Assembly (NCBI GenBank): GCA_965242615.1
Contig: CBDESR010000005.1
Location: forward strand, 1-64,000
Length of the DNA: 64,000 nucleotides
From: CBDBCU01 sp965242615
GTDB taxonomy: Bacteria; Chloroflexota; Dehalococcoidia; Lucifugimonadales; UBA3495
Reading direction: 5' to 3'
In this document: positions 48,928-57,956 of the stretch, one piece after another
Layout: every line of letters starts with the position of its first letter
Numbering within the stretch: the first letter of the stretch is position 1
Program-made: the position numbers and the translations under genes
The notes under the pieces: model-generated
Databases searched by the model: none
The model's input: only the letters and a program-made list of their open reading frames with translations
Told to the model about the DNA's origin: nothing

Positions 48928-50781
48928 GTGAGCGAGCAGAAACTTACTCCGGGGCAGCGCATTACCTTGTCGCTGGCGTCTTGGGGACGCTTGGGCGCGG
49001 CTATGGGCTGCTACAAGGGGCAAGACATTTTTGTATTGGGCGGCATTCCCGGCGAGCGGGTAGTGGCCGAGGTTATCCGGGCGCGCCGCAACTATGCCGC
49101 CGCCCAAGTGGTCGAGCTGCTGCAATCCTCTCCGGACCGGGTGACGCCGCCCTGCGGCTACTATGGCGCGTGTACCGGCTGTCAGTGGCAGCATTTGGAC
49201 TACGCCGCCCAACTGCGAGGCAAGCAGGATAAGGTAACTGACGCGCTGGCCCGGGTTGGCGGGTTTTACAACGCCCCGGTCGGGCCTATTCTGCCCTCGC
49301 CGCAGCAGTACGGCTATCGCAATCACGCCCGCTTTACCGTGGGACGGGAGGGCGGCGACTTGGGCTTTGTCAACCGGGAAACCCGCCGTTTCGTCCGCAT
49401 CGACCGCTGTATGCTGATGCACGAGGGCATCAATGCTTTGTTGTCGGAACTGCAAGACCGCTGCGGGGAAACGACCCAACTGGCCATCCGCGCCGGGCGG
49501 GAGACCGGCGATTTTCTGGTGCAGCCGCCGTTGAAAAACCCGGCTATTGCTATTGCCACCGGCCAGAAACGCTATCGGGAATCGGTAGCCGGCCGCCAGT
49601 TTCTGGTGGCCTCGCCCTCTTTTTTCCAGGTCAATACCGAACAAGCGGCCTGCTTGGTCGATGCGGTGCGGGCTACCCTGAACCTACAAGGGACGGAAAC
49701 TTTGCTCGACGCCTATACCGGCGTGGGGGCGTTTGCCATCCTGCTCGCGCCCTACGCCAAGAAAGTGTACGCCGTCGAGGAATCCACGGCCGCCGTTGCC
49801 GACGCTCGGGAAAACGCCGCCGGCCTGGACAATGTGGAGTTTCTGTTGGGCAAAACTGAGGAGGTCTTGGCTGATTTGCCGGAGCCGCCGGATGCGGTAA
49901 TCCTCGACCCGCCCCGGGCCGGCTGCCAACCGGCCGCCTTGCAGGGTATCATCAAACTGGCGCCGCCCCGGCTGGTCTATGTTTCCTGCGACCCGGAAAC
50001 CTTGGCCCGGGACTTGAAAATCCTTTGCAACGGCGGCTATGTCCTCGACCAAATCCGACCGTTGGATATGTTTCCCCAAACCCACCACGTGGAATGTGTC
50101 GCCGTGCTGACCCGGAACCCGGCGGCGGCCGCCGCTCCGCTGCTATTGGCGTCAACCTCGCCGCGGCGGCGGGAACTGCTGTCCCAATTGGGCTTGCCTT
50201 TCCGCGTCATCCCCTCGAACGCCCCGGAGGAGCCGCTGCCGGGGGAAACGCCGGCGGAAATGACGCAGCGGCTTTCCCAAGACAAAGCCCGCGCCGTGGC
50301 CGCCGGCTTGGCGGCCGGCTATGTTATCGGGGCGGATAGCACGGTAGTTTTGGATGGGCAAGCCATCGGCAAGCCGGCGGATGCCGACGATGCCCGCCAA
50401 ATGCTGCGGGCTTTGCGCGGCCGCCGCCATCAAGTAACTACCGGCTTGACCGTCATTGACGCCGCTACCGGCAATTCTTTGACCGACTGCCTGACCGGAG
50501 AAGTCCAGATGCGCGACTTTTCCGATGCCGAAATGGAAACTTCCATTGCCTCCGGGATGCCCATGGACAAGGCCGGGGCTTATGCCATTCAGGATAAGGA
50601 GTTTCAACCGGCCCGGCTGCTGGCGGGCTGCTATACCAATGTGGTGGGCTTGCCCCTGTGCCGGCTGACGGCGATGCTCCGGGAGTTGGGCTATTCTTTG
50701 CCGGCGGACTGGCCCGCGGCGGTGGGCGCGGAGTGTCAGACCGACTGCCCCTTGGGGGATGGCAAAGGAGGGCGGCGGTGA
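48928..50781 (+). CDS. Fusion: 23S rRNA uracil-C5 methyltransferase (RlmD-like) and Maf nucleotide pyrophosphatase
   Basis: Protein of 617 residues. Residues 1-400 have a TRAM domain (NH2-terminal), the FeS-type cluster PPCGYYGACTGCQW, LLDAYTGVGAFAILLAPYAKKVYAVE for SAM binding and the catalytic DPPRAGCQ and VYVSCDP of RlmD/RumA. From about residue 403 a full Maf domain follows: PLLLASTSPRRRELLSQLG, VIGADSTVVLDGQAIGKP and MDKAGAYAIQ, the house-cleaning dNTP pyrophosphatase pattern. The start is the GTG at 48928 after AAGGAGGG. The frame is open throughout, with no internal start needed. The two activities are normally on separate proteins. Confidence 0.92.
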   Translation: MSEQKLTPGQRITLSLASWGRLGAAMGCYKGQDIFVLGGIPGERVVAEVIRARRNYAAAQVVELLQSSPDRVTPPCGYYGACTGCQWQHLDYAAQLRGKQDKVTDALARVGGFYNAPVGPILPSPQQYGYRNHARFTVGREGGDLGFVNRETRRFVRIDRCMLMHEGINALLSELQDRCGETTQLAIRAGRETGDFLVQPPLKNPAIAIATGQKRYRESVAGRQFLVASPSFFQVNTEQAACLVDAVRATLNLQGTETLLDAYTGVGAFAILLAPYAKKVYAVEESTAAVADARENAAGLDNVEFLLGKTEEVLADLPEPPDAVILDPPRAGCQPAALQGIIKLAPPRLVYVSCDPETLARDLKILCNGGYVLDQIRPLDMFPQTHHVECVAVLTRNPAAAAAPLLLASTSPRRRELLSQLGLPFRVIPSNAPEEPLPGETPAEMTQRLSQDKARAVAAGLAAGYVIGADSTVVLDGQAIGKPADADDARQMLRALRGRRHQVTTGLTVIDAATGNSLTDCLTGEVQMRDFSDAEMETSIASGMPMDKAGAYAIQDKEFQPARLLAGCYTNVVGLPLCRLTAMLRELGYSLPADWPAAVGAECQTDCPLGDGKGGRR

Positions 50782-51092
50782 ACTTCTTTGGCGTCGGCTT
50801 TCTGGAGTTGACGGTTATTTTTCTGGTGGCTTTTCTGGTGATGGGGCCGGGCAAGTCGATTGAGATGGCCCGCACCGCCGGCAAGTTGCTGGGCGAATTG
50901 CGGCGGACGCTGAACGAAATGACCGCCGCCGCCGACTTGAACCCGGAAAATCCCGGCACCCATACCCCATCAGCTAACCGGTCGGACGCGCCGCCGCCAG
51001 CCAATACGCCGGCCGCCCCCAAAGAACCGCCGCCGCCCCCCGGCGCAGTGCCGACTACTGGCCCCGGAGACGGGAATGAGCAGCAATCGTGA
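50778..51092 (+). CDS. TatA/TatB-like translocase protein
   Basis: Protein of 104 residues with an N-terminal membrane helix (LELTVIFLVAFLVMGPGK), the Gly hinge and an amphipathic helix (SIEMARTAGKLLGELRRTLNEM). A long Pro-rich tail follows. The helix length and tail match TatB or TatA. The GTG start overlaps the stop of the fusion gene (GTGA), and tatC begins inside its last codons, so it is a coupled gene. Confidence 0.8.
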   Translation: MNFFGVGFLELTVIFLVAFLVMGPGKSIEMARTAGKLLGELRRTLNEMTAAADLNPENPGTHTPSANRSDAPPPANTPAAPKEPPPPPGAVPTTGPGDGNEQQS

Positions 51093-51855
51093 ATTGACCC
51101 TGCTGGAGCATCTCAGCGAGTTGCGCCGCCGGGTGTTTATCTGCTTGGCTGCCTTGCTCTTGGGGGCGATGGTTGCCTTTTATTTCTGGACGGACCTGCT
51201 GGAACTGCTCAAGTGGCCGGCCCGGGAACTTATCGCCGCCGGTGTCGTTACCCCTATTGTTACCCAGGTAACGGAGCGGCTGTCCACGGCGGTTAAAATC
51301 TCGATGGTCAGCGGTCTTGCCCTGGCCCTGCCGGTTATCCTCTACCAAATCATCCGCTTTGTCGCCCCCGGCCTGCATCCCGCCGAGCGCAAATATCTTT
51401 TTTTGCTGCTGCCCGGCGCGCTGTTAGCATTTGTTGCCGGCGTTGCCTTTGCCTACTTCGTCCTGACCCCCCGCGCCTTGCCTTTCCTGCTGACCTTTGG
51501 GGGAGATGTAGCCGATTCGCAGGTACGCATCAGCAGCCTGGTGGATGTGATGCTGCGGCTGCTGTTCTGGATGGGGGCGGCTTTTGAGACGCCGGTGGTG
51601 ATGTATCTGCTGGCGCAGTTGGGACTGGTTACTTCCCGAATGTTCCGCCGGTTCCGCAAGTATTGGATAGTAGTATCCTTTGCCTTGGGGGCTTTCATCA
51701 CGCCGACTTTTGACCCGCTGAACCAGACCCTGGCCGCCTTGCCATTGCTGGCTTTGTACGAAGTAGGCATTGCCTTGGCGTGGCTGGCTGGCCGGGCCCG
51801 GCGGCGGAGCCGTCAGGAAATAATCCCTCTTTCCGACAGCAATCAGACGGGGTAG
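51076..51855 (+). CDS. tatC: Sec-independent translocase TatC
   Basis: Protein of 259 residues with six membrane helices and the TatC family signature. The N-terminal LTLLEHLSELRRRVF is the twin-arginine-binding region. FVAPGLHPAERKYLFLLLPGA and FRKYWIVVSFALGAFITP follow. It overlaps the TatB-like gene and works in the same complex. The complex exports folded redox proteins; the miniprotein at 10568 is a candidate client. Confidence 0.93.
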   Translation: MSSNRELTLLEHLSELRRRVFICLAALLLGAMVAFYFWTDLLELLKWPARELIAAGVVTPIVTQVTERLSTAVKISMVSGLALALPVILYQIIRFVAPGLHPAERKYLFLLLPGALLAFVAGVAFAYFVLTPRALPFLLTFGGDVADSQVRISSLVDVMLRLLFWMGAAFETPVVMYLLAQLGLVTSRMFRRFRKYWIVVSFALGAFITPTFDPLNQTLAALPLLALYEVGIALAWLAGRARRRSRQEIIPLSDSNQTG

Positions 51856-51868
51856 GCGGCGGGCAATG

Positions 51869-51896
51869 AAAAAGGGATGGCTAAAGCAGCCATCCC
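51869..51896 (-). terminator. Terminator of tatA
   Basis: GGGATGGCT pairs with AGCCATCCC with a five-base loop. On the minus strand the stem is followed by TTTTTC. It also ends the region between the convergent tatC and tatA. Confidence 0.8.
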
Positions 51897-51931
51897 CGTA
51901 GCGCAACGGGATATGGGGGACGCCGGACGGA

Positions 51932-52162
51932 CTAGCCGGCGTCATCATCATACCGCTTGTTGGTTTCCGCCTTGCCACCGCTGGACGGTTTAGCCGGCCC
52001 GGCGGAGCCGACTTCGTCCTCGCCGGTAACCGAACTCTTGAAAGTGCGGATACCTTTGCCCAGGGAAGCGCCAATTTCCGGCAGCCGTTTGGCGCCGAAA
52101 ATCAGCAGGATAATCAGCAAGACGATCAATATCTGGGGCAACCCAATCGGCCCGAAACCCAT
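51932..52162 (-). CDS. tatA: Sec-independent translocase TatA
   Basis: Protein of 76 residues with the typical TatA layout: MGFGPIGLPQILIVLLIILLI as the membrane helix, FGAKRLPEIGASLGKGIRTFK as hinge and amphipathic helix, then a short charged tail. The ATG lies behind CAGGAGG. It is convergent with the tatB-like/tatC genes instead of being in one operon with them. Confidence 0.92.
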   Translation of the reverse strand: MGFGPIGLPQILIVLLIILLIFGAKRLPEIGASLGKGIRTFKSSVTGEDEVGSAGPAKPSSGGKAETNKRYDDDAG

Positions 52163-52206
52163 TTTGCCTCCTGAAAATGCGGCCCAACGGCGCAACCTGT
52201 GGGCTA

Positions 52207-52235
52207 ATCATAACAGATAATTGCGGGAAATGCAA
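52207..52235 (-). promoter_or_regulatory. Promoter of tatA
   Basis: TTGCAT, 17 bases, TATGAT, with a TG one base before the -10 box. It lies about 45 bases before the ATG. Confidence 0.6.
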
Positions 52236-52382
52236 ATGCCCGGAGTCACGGTTCCGTTGGAGTCCGTTGAGTCCGGTTGCATTCCGGGCAGTTTCGGTTA
52301 AGGCGGATTTTACCGTTGCCCGGCGTTCCGGTCGCGCAACGCTAATGCTTTGGTCAAACGCCGCGGCGGGGCCGGCGGCGGA

Positions 52383-53156
52383 TTAGCCGAGCCGTTCCAA
52401 GGTTTGGTCCGCGATGCCGGGCATAATCCAGACCGGGCGGGGGCCGTGGTCAAAGGATACATCCGGGTCGTCGGGGTAGAGGCCGGAGACGGTCATGGGG
52501 GCGCGTTCCTGATATTCGATTGCGCCGTTGACTACCGCAAAGGGGCGGTCGTGGCCAGGGTAGATGAATTCCGCCGTTTCCACGATGCGGTCGATGCTCT
52601 GGGTGGCTTGCTGTTCGTTCCAGAAAACCAAGGGGTTTTTGCGGGTGAGGGCGACGCCGGAATAGTGCAGCACATCGCCGGTGACGGCGCACAAGCCTTG
52701 GGGCGTTTCGACCAGGACGGAAAGGCTGCCGGGAGAGTGGCCGGGGGTGTGGATGAGAGTAACGCCGGGTTCGATGAGGTGGCCTTCCTCGACTTCCTCG
52801 ACTTTGGGCTGGAATTCAATCATCGCGCCGGACCAGGCCGGGGTAGCCCAATCGTTTCGGTGCGGCTTGTGGGCGTACTTGCGTTCGAGGGGATGAACCA
52901 GCATCGGGGCGTGCTGGAACAGGTCGTAGTTCTGGCTGTGGTCCCAATGAGCGTGGGTCATTACGGTGATGTCGATGTCCTCGGGGGTGAGGCCGCGGGA
53001 CTGGAGGGCGTTTTCCAGGGCGGTGCGGCGGCCGACATGGCCCACGTCGACCATAATGCGCTTTTCGCCCTCAATCAGGAGGACGGAGCAAAAGCCGACG
53101 ACGCCAACATCGGCGCGGAGGGGGCTGCCGTGGAGCAATACGCTGAGTTCGGGCAT
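52383..53156 (-). CDS. MBL-fold metallo-hydrolase (AHL lactonase-like family)
   Basis: Protein of 257 residues with the complete metal motif THAHWDHSQN (HxHxDH), then LIHTPGHSPGSLSVLVE, AVTGDVLHYSGV and YPGHDRPF. The spacing fits the N-acyl homoserine lactonase and related lactonase subfamily, but many members act on other esters or lactones. The start MPELSVLLHGSPLRAD is behind AAGGAG. Confidence 0.87.
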   Translation of the reverse strand: MPELSVLLHGSPLRADVGVVGFCSVLLIEGEKRIMVDVGHVGRRTALENALQSRGLTPEDIDITVMTHAHWDHSQNYDLFQHAPMLVHPLERKYAHKPHRNDWATPAWSGAMIEFQPKVEEVEEGHLIEPGVTLIHTPGHSPGSLSVLVETPQGLCAVTGDVLHYSGVALTRKNPLVFWNEQQATQSIDRIVETAEFIYPGHDRPFAVVNGAIEYQERAPMTVSGLYPDDPDVSFDHGPRPVWIMPGIADQTLERLG

Positions 53157-53409
53157 AACGGCACTCCTTACGGGTCAGATAGCGGTCAAGTAGAAATTGA
53201 GTGTACCGGCGGGGATAGGAATTGTCAAATCGGGCGGCGGTTTTGCGAGGGCAATTGGATTATAAAGGAGTCACAGGTTTGACTGAGCGTCAGATATTTC
53301 CCCTGGACCAGAAAAATCCGGTATCAAACCCCAGTATAGATAGGGATATAATGCCCCAAAATTATAATGCAATTGACTTGGGGGAAAAGGCGGCCGTGGC
53401 GCAAGTTAA

Positions 53410-53439
53410 TTGGTACACCCCCGGAAATGGTGTTAGAAT
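53410..53439 (+). promoter_or_regulatory. Promoter of the cupin gene
   Basis: TTGGTA, 18 bases, TAGAAT, with TG one base before the -10 box (extended -10). It lies about 38 bases before the cupin ATG. Confidence 0.5.
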
Positions 53440-53476
53440 AGCCCGGCTTTAACCGGAAACTTTCGGAGGTGGACTG

Positions 53477-53815
53477 ATGAAGTTTATCCGACTTTATACC
53501 GGGGATGACGGGCATTCCCACATTGAGGAACTGGACTGGGAATCCCGCCCGGATTTTACCGACTTGCACGGGGCTAAAGGCGTGGTGTTTCGGGCCGCTG
53601 AAGTGGGGCGGTTCAGCGACTGGCACGTGGCCCCGCGCCGCCAGTATGTCATCACCCTGGCCGGCGAGGGGGAAATCGGTTTGCGGGACGGCACGAAGTA
53701 CCGCCTCGGCCCCGGCGATGTGAACCTGGCCGAGGATACTACCGGCGACGGCCATACCACCGCCGTAGTCAGCGACACCCCCCGGGTTACCGTTACCATC
53801 CATCTGGAGGACTAG
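53477..53815 (+). CDS. Small cupin domain protein
   Basis: Protein of 112 residues, single cupin fold: FSDWHVAPRRQYVITLAGEGEI is motif 1, and YRLGPGDVNLAEDTTGDGHTT is motif 2 with the last His. The metal-binding residues would be the His in DWHVAP, others in the region, and His in GDGHTT. Such proteins are small dioxygenases, isomerases or binding proteins; the substrate is unknown. Single gene with its own promoter and terminator. Confidence 0.8.
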   Translation: MKFIRLYTGDDGHSHIEELDWESRPDFTDLHGAKGVVFRAAEVGRFSDWHVAPRRQYVITLAGEGEIGLRDGTKYRLGPGDVNLAEDTTGDGHTTAVVSDTPRVTVTIHLED

Positions 53816-53842
53816 CGGCGGCTCCGGGCAAGGGGAATCCAA

Positions 53843-53867
53843 AGGGGCGGGCTGCTAACCCGCCCCT
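53843..53867 (+). terminator. Terminator of the cupin gene
   Basis: AGGGGCGGG pairs with CCCGCCCCT (53859-53867) with a seven-base loop, followed by GTTCTTT. Confidence 0.7.
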
Positions 53868-53903
53868 GTTCTTTACTCCACCGGGATAGCCGATAGCGCG
53901 TCC

Positions 53904-54953
53904 TTACAAGTTCCGGGCCGGCGAGGCGTAGCCGCTCAGCTTGTTGTAAATCTGGATGCGGCTGCGCTGGGTATCCAGGATGAGCAGGCGGTTGTTGGCG
54001 TGGTCAAAAGCCACGCCCCGGGGCATCCGCAATTTCCATTCGGCTTGAAAATCTTTGACTTCCCGCCGCCGTTTCATTGCCTCCGGGTTGGTCTGGACAA
54101 TCATTTGCGACCAAGTAGTCAGCTGGCGGGCATCTCCCACAAAGCTGGTGAAAAACTTGCCGGCGGCGTCATACGCCTGCACCCGGTCATTGCCCCAATC
54201 GCAGACATAAACATCGCCATCAGCATCCACGGCCACATCGGAAGGATGATTCAGTTCGCCCCGGCCGCTGCCGTAGCTGCCGAATTGCGCCAGATACTCC
54301 CCGGCGGCGGTGAACTTCTGTACCCGGTGGTTCTTGCAGTCCGCTACATAGAGGCAGCCATCGGCGTCTTGGGTAATGCCCCAAGGGGTGTTGAATTGGC
54401 CGGGGCCGCTGCCGGGGTTGCCGAATTTGCGGATAAACAGCCCGTCGCCGCTGAACTGTTGTACCCGGTGATTGCGGCTGTCCACGATGTAAAGGTTATC
54501 CGCCGGGTCGCAGCTAATCCCGGAGGGGCCGTCGATTTCACCGTCGCCGCTACCGGCATTGCCCCATTGCCGCAGCAGATTGCCGCCCCGGTCAAAAACG
54601 CAAACCCGGTTCAGCCATTCGTCGGTGACATAAACCCGGTCTTGGGAATCCAGGGCAATGCCGGTGGGCCAGATGAATTCGCCGTCCGCGTCGCCGCTGC
54701 GGCCGAATTCGTCGATAAACTCCTCATCGCCAGCTTGACCGCCAACCTTAACAATGCTGACCCGCGCGCCCCGGGCGGTGCGGTTCCAGGGGACGGCGGT
54801 AACGGCTTCGCCGCCCCGGTTCAGGACGAACACCGCATTGTCGGCGGCCAGAGCCAGGGCGTTGGCGGAGCTGAAACCCATCCCGGAGGCCGCGCCCCGG
54901 CCCATAGCGTGGCTGAAATCGTAGGTTCGGCCGGCTACTGTCCGCGTTACCAT
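53904..54953 (-). CDS. NHL-repeat beta-propeller protein
   Basis: Protein of 349 residues built from NHL repeats such as FIWPTGIALDSQDRVYVTDEWLNRVCVFDRGG, given in parts, with about six blades (further copies at GEIDGPSGISCDPADNLYIVDS, GQFNTPWGITQDADGCLYVADC and GELNHPSDVAVDADGDVYVCDW, in parts). No signal peptide is evident. NHL propellers bind proteins, RNA or ligands. It is upstream of the convergent cupin gene and downstream of the DUF1501 and DUF1800 genes on the same strand. Confidence 0.88.
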   Translation of the reverse strand: MVTRTVAGRTYDFSHAMGRGAASGMGFSSANALALAADNAVFVLNRGGEAVTAVPWNRTARGARVSIVKVGGQAGDEEFIDEFGRSGDADGEFIWPTGIALDSQDRVYVTDEWLNRVCVFDRGGNLLRQWGNAGSGDGEIDGPSGISCDPADNLYIVDSRNHRVQQFSGDGLFIRKFGNPGSGPGQFNTPWGITQDADGCLYVADCKNHRVQKFTAAGEYLAQFGSYGSGRGELNHPSDVAVDADGDVYVCDWGNDRVQAYDAAGKFFTSFVGDARQLTTWSQMIVQTNPEAMKRRREVKDFQAEWKLRMPRGVAFDHANNRLLILDTQRSRIQIYNKLSGYASPARNL

Positions 54954-55061
54954 ATTGCTACCTCTACCGGTTCAACGCTGATTCGGGAATTGCTAAAACA
55001 CCGGGCCAGCCACCCCGCATAAGGCGCTGGCCCGGCACTGATTCACCCGGCGGCAATTTGC

Positions 55062-56189
55062 CTAAAGAAACTTGGGCTGCTCGAACTGACCCTTGACGAT
55101 GGGCTTGGCGTCCAGTCCCAGCCAATCCTCAAGGATGGTGCCGTAAAGGCCGCGGAAGTCCAGGTTCGGCACCAAATCGCCCTGCTGCAAATCCTCGGCT
55201 TTGCGAGAGGGATATTCCCCGTAGAACCCGCCGTGTACCGGCTCCCCGATAACAAAGGCGGCCCCGGCGGCCCCGTGATCGGTGCCGGAGCCATTGTCAT
55301 GCACCCGGCGGCCGAACTCGGAAAAGAGCAGCATAATCACATTGTCGGCGGCATCGTGTTCCTTCAGGTCGGCAAAGAAATCGCCGACCGCCGCCGATAC
55401 ATCCGTCCACAGGCTGGCGTGCATCCCCAACTGGTTGGCGTGGCTGTCAAAGCTGCCGTGGTCGCAGTAGAAAATCCGCGTCCCCAAGTCAGCCAGATGG
55501 ATGCGGGCAATGTCCTTGAGCTTGCGGGCAATGGGCGTGTCGGCGTATTCCACCGTGGAGGAATACATTCCCGGCGCAACTTTGAGAATGTCCGCGCCTT
55601 TCATCGCCTCCAAGCCGGTTTCGCCCAAGTATTCCATCACCATCCCGGAGCCGATGGTGGGGGTATACATCTGGGTAAAGCGGTCCAGAATCTTGAGCCG
55701 CTGCTCCTGGTTGGCAATGCCGGTCAGCAGGCCGTAGCTGTCGAGGCTGTCCACGGCGGCCACAGGAACGCCGGCCACCGACACCGCCCGGAACATACTC
55801 GGGCCCATACTGACGGTGGTAACGACATTTTCCTTGCGGGGGTCGATTTCCCGGGTCGCCAGACCCAGCCAGCCCTCAGTGCCTAGCGTATCCGGCTCGC
55901 AGGTGTGCCAGATGTCCATCGAGCGGAAGTGAGAGCGGGGGGAGTCGGGATAGCCGACGCCGTGAACGACGGCCAGGTTGCCCTGGTCGTACAGCTCCTG
56001 CAGCACCCGCATACTGGGGTGAAAAGCCAGTTCGTCGTTGACCCGGAGCATTTCCGCGTCGGCAATGCCTACTGCCGGCCGGTTGTCCCGATAGAGGGGG
56101 TCGGTGTAGGGAATGACGGTGTTCAGGTAGTCGTTGCCGCCGGACAGCTGCAACACCACCAGTACCGGGTCTTTCTTGTTGCTGGTCAT
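55062..56189 (-). CDS. DUF1501 domain protein
   Basis: Protein of 375 residues of the DUF1501 family, related to alkaline phosphatase-like sulfatases. It has VLVVLQLSGGNDYLNTVIPY, VHGVGYPDSPRSHFRSMDIW, TRIFYCDHGSFDSHANQ and IMLLFSEFGRRVHDNGSGTDHGAAGAAFVIG (in parts), the family signature with metal-binding Asp and His. There is no Tat signal, unlike many homologues. DUF1501 is nearly always encoded with DUF1800, which lies 66 bases upstream. Confidence 0.92.
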   Translation of the reverse strand: MTSNKKDPVLVVLQLSGGNDYLNTVIPYTDPLYRDNRPAVGIADAEMLRVNDELAFHPSMRVLQELYDQGNLAVVHGVGYPDSPRSHFRSMDIWHTCEPDTLGTEGWLGLATREIDPRKENVVTTVSMGPSMFRAVSVAGVPVAAVDSLDSYGLLTGIANQEQRLKILDRFTQMYTPTIGSGMVMEYLGETGLEAMKGADILKVAPGMYSSTVEYADTPIARKLKDIARIHLADLGTRIFYCDHGSFDSHANQLGMHASLWTDVSAAVGDFFADLKEHDAADNVIMLLFSEFGRRVHDNGSGTDHGAAGAAFVIGEPVHGGFYGEYPSRKAEDLQQGDLVPNLDFRGLYGTILEDWLGLDAKPIVKGQFEQPKFL

Positions 56190-56255
56190 AGCTTGTCTCC
56201 TTAACCGGGTTTAGCGTGAGGGAATTATACCCGATTTTTCCGGGGCTTGTCAGGG

Positions 56256-57647
56256 TTAAGCGTACTGATATTCCCGCAGGGATACCACCAGTTGCAGGGT
56301 TTCGCCAACCCGGGCGGCCGCGGTATCCGGGTCAGCCCAAGTCAAATCCCCGGACTCCCGGGCGTGGTTGACCAGTTGCTGCCGGTTGTCTTTATCGACT
56401 TGCAGCGGGCCGAGCAGGTCGAGGCAGCCGTCCACCAGCTGCTCCGGGGACAAGTCGCCGCCGGCTTGCAGGCGTTGGATGATGGCTTGGATGCCGGGTT
56501 TGGCGGTGTTGCCCACCTGGTCGGCGGAAAAGTTAATCCGCTTCATCAGAGTGCCGCTGTTAATCCACTCGGCGCCGGTGTGCCAACCCTCGACGCTGGG
56601 CGGGTTCAGCAGTTCCTGCCCCATATAGCCGGCTTCCTTGGACAAATTGCCGATGCCGGGCGCGGGAAAGTGGTATCCGCCGACCAGCCGCAAAGTACCC
56701 ACCAGCACCTCAGCGGGGCTTTTGATTTTGGCAAAGCGGGCTTCCTTGAAAAAGTCGGAATTGAACAAGACCCGCAAGACCGGCCGCATTTCGTAGCCGG
56801 AATCGACAAAGGTCTGCGCCAACAGTTCAATGGCCGCCGGGTCTCGCGGCGGCGTTACCGACCAAGCCGGCACTTGCGGCTCATCCGCCACAAAGAAATT
56901 GTAGAGATGGCGGGCGACGAACCGCGCCGTAGCCGGTTGGCCGCAAACGATGTCGATGATGTCTGCGCCGTTAAAATTGCCGGTGTGGCCCAGGAAAGTC
57001 TTTTCCCCTTCGTCGTGATCCTCCGGCAGGTACTCGAACTCCCAATCGTAGCGGCCGTGGGCGTTGCGGGGGATAGAGGCGGCGATAGTCCAGCCGGTAA
57101 AGGCCCGGGAACATTCCCGCACATCCTCCTCGGTGTAGTTGCCCACACCCATACTGAACAGTTCCAGCAGCTCCCGCCCCCAGTTTTCGTTGACCGCGTC
57201 GGCGTGGTTGTCGCAGTTGTCCAGCCAGAAAATCATCGCCGGGTTTTTCGCCAGTTCGACCAGCAAATCCCGGTAGTTGCCCATTCCGCAGCGGCGGAAC
57301 AGGTCAATCTGACTGACCATTTCGTGCCAATGGTCCAGCTTGGAGCCGCCGGTGGCGAAAACCTGATGCCAAAAGAGAACCATTTTCTCCTCCAGCACCC
57401 GCTCCGTGTTCAGCATAGCGTGGAGCCAAGCCGACGCCCCCATTCCCGGGGAAGTGATGGGTTTCCACAAGGAGGGATGGTAGCGGAGGAATTCGTAGCG
57501 GTCGGCGCCAGTTACGCTTTCCGGGTTCAGCAGTTCGTCGACGGTGGCGGCGTAGCCCCGGGCCGCCCGTTCCTCGAGTTCCTCCCGGGTGGCGCCGAAA
57601 CCGGCCCGCCGCATCAAATGGGCCATCAAGGCAATGTTTTCAGCCAT
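56256..57647 (-). CDS. DUF1800 domain protein
   Basis: Protein of 463 residues with the DUF1800 pattern: LMRRAGFGATREELEERAARG near the N-terminus, EKMVLFWHQVFATGGSKL, NENWGRELLELFSMGVGNYTEEDVRECSRAFTGW (in parts), GHTGNFNGADIIDIVC and VEGWHTGAEWINSGTLMKR. The family is of unknown function and pairs with DUF1501. The ATG at 57647 follows an AGGAG ribosome site. First gene of the DUF1800-DUF1501-NHL set. Confidence 0.92.
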   Translation of the reverse strand: MAENIALMAHLMRRAGFGATREELEERAARGYAATVDELLNPESVTGADRYEFLRYHPSLWKPITSPGMGASAWLHAMLNTERVLEEKMVLFWHQVFATGGSKLDHWHEMVSQIDLFRRCGMGNYRDLLVELAKNPAMIFWLDNCDNHADAVNENWGRELLELFSMGVGNYTEEDVRECSRAFTGWTIAASIPRNAHGRYDWEFEYLPEDHDEGEKTFLGHTGNFNGADIIDIVCGQPATARFVARHLYNFFVADEPQVPAWSVTPPRDPAAIELLAQTFVDSGYEMRPVLRVLFNSDFFKEARFAKIKSPAEVLVGTLRLVGGYHFPAPGIGNLSKEAGYMGQELLNPPSVEGWHTGAEWINSGTLMKRINFSADQVGNTAKPGIQAIIQRLQAGGDLSPEQLVDGCLDLLGPLQVDKDNRQQLVNHARESGDLTWADPDTAAARVGETLQLVVSLREYQYA

Positions 57648-57956
57648 ATTCCTTACTCCTGAAAGCAAGTCGGGAAAGGGCAACAGCTACCCGCCCCGAA
57701 TAACCGGGGCAATGCGGCAACAATTATTAGCGGAAGTGGCGGGGGTTGTCAATAGGGGGATTGGTCAGGATTCCGTTCAGGGGCAAGGCACAATTATCAA
57801 GGCAAGGACGGTAGCGGCGATTTCCCGGAAAGCCGGAACCTTCCGCTTGCCCTGGGATAGATGGGGGTATATTCTGATGGGCGGGCGGCGGTTGTTGTGC
57901 CGGGAGCGGTCCGACCGTCAATCAGGCAGTCAAGCAAAAGGTTTGAGGAGGGCATT

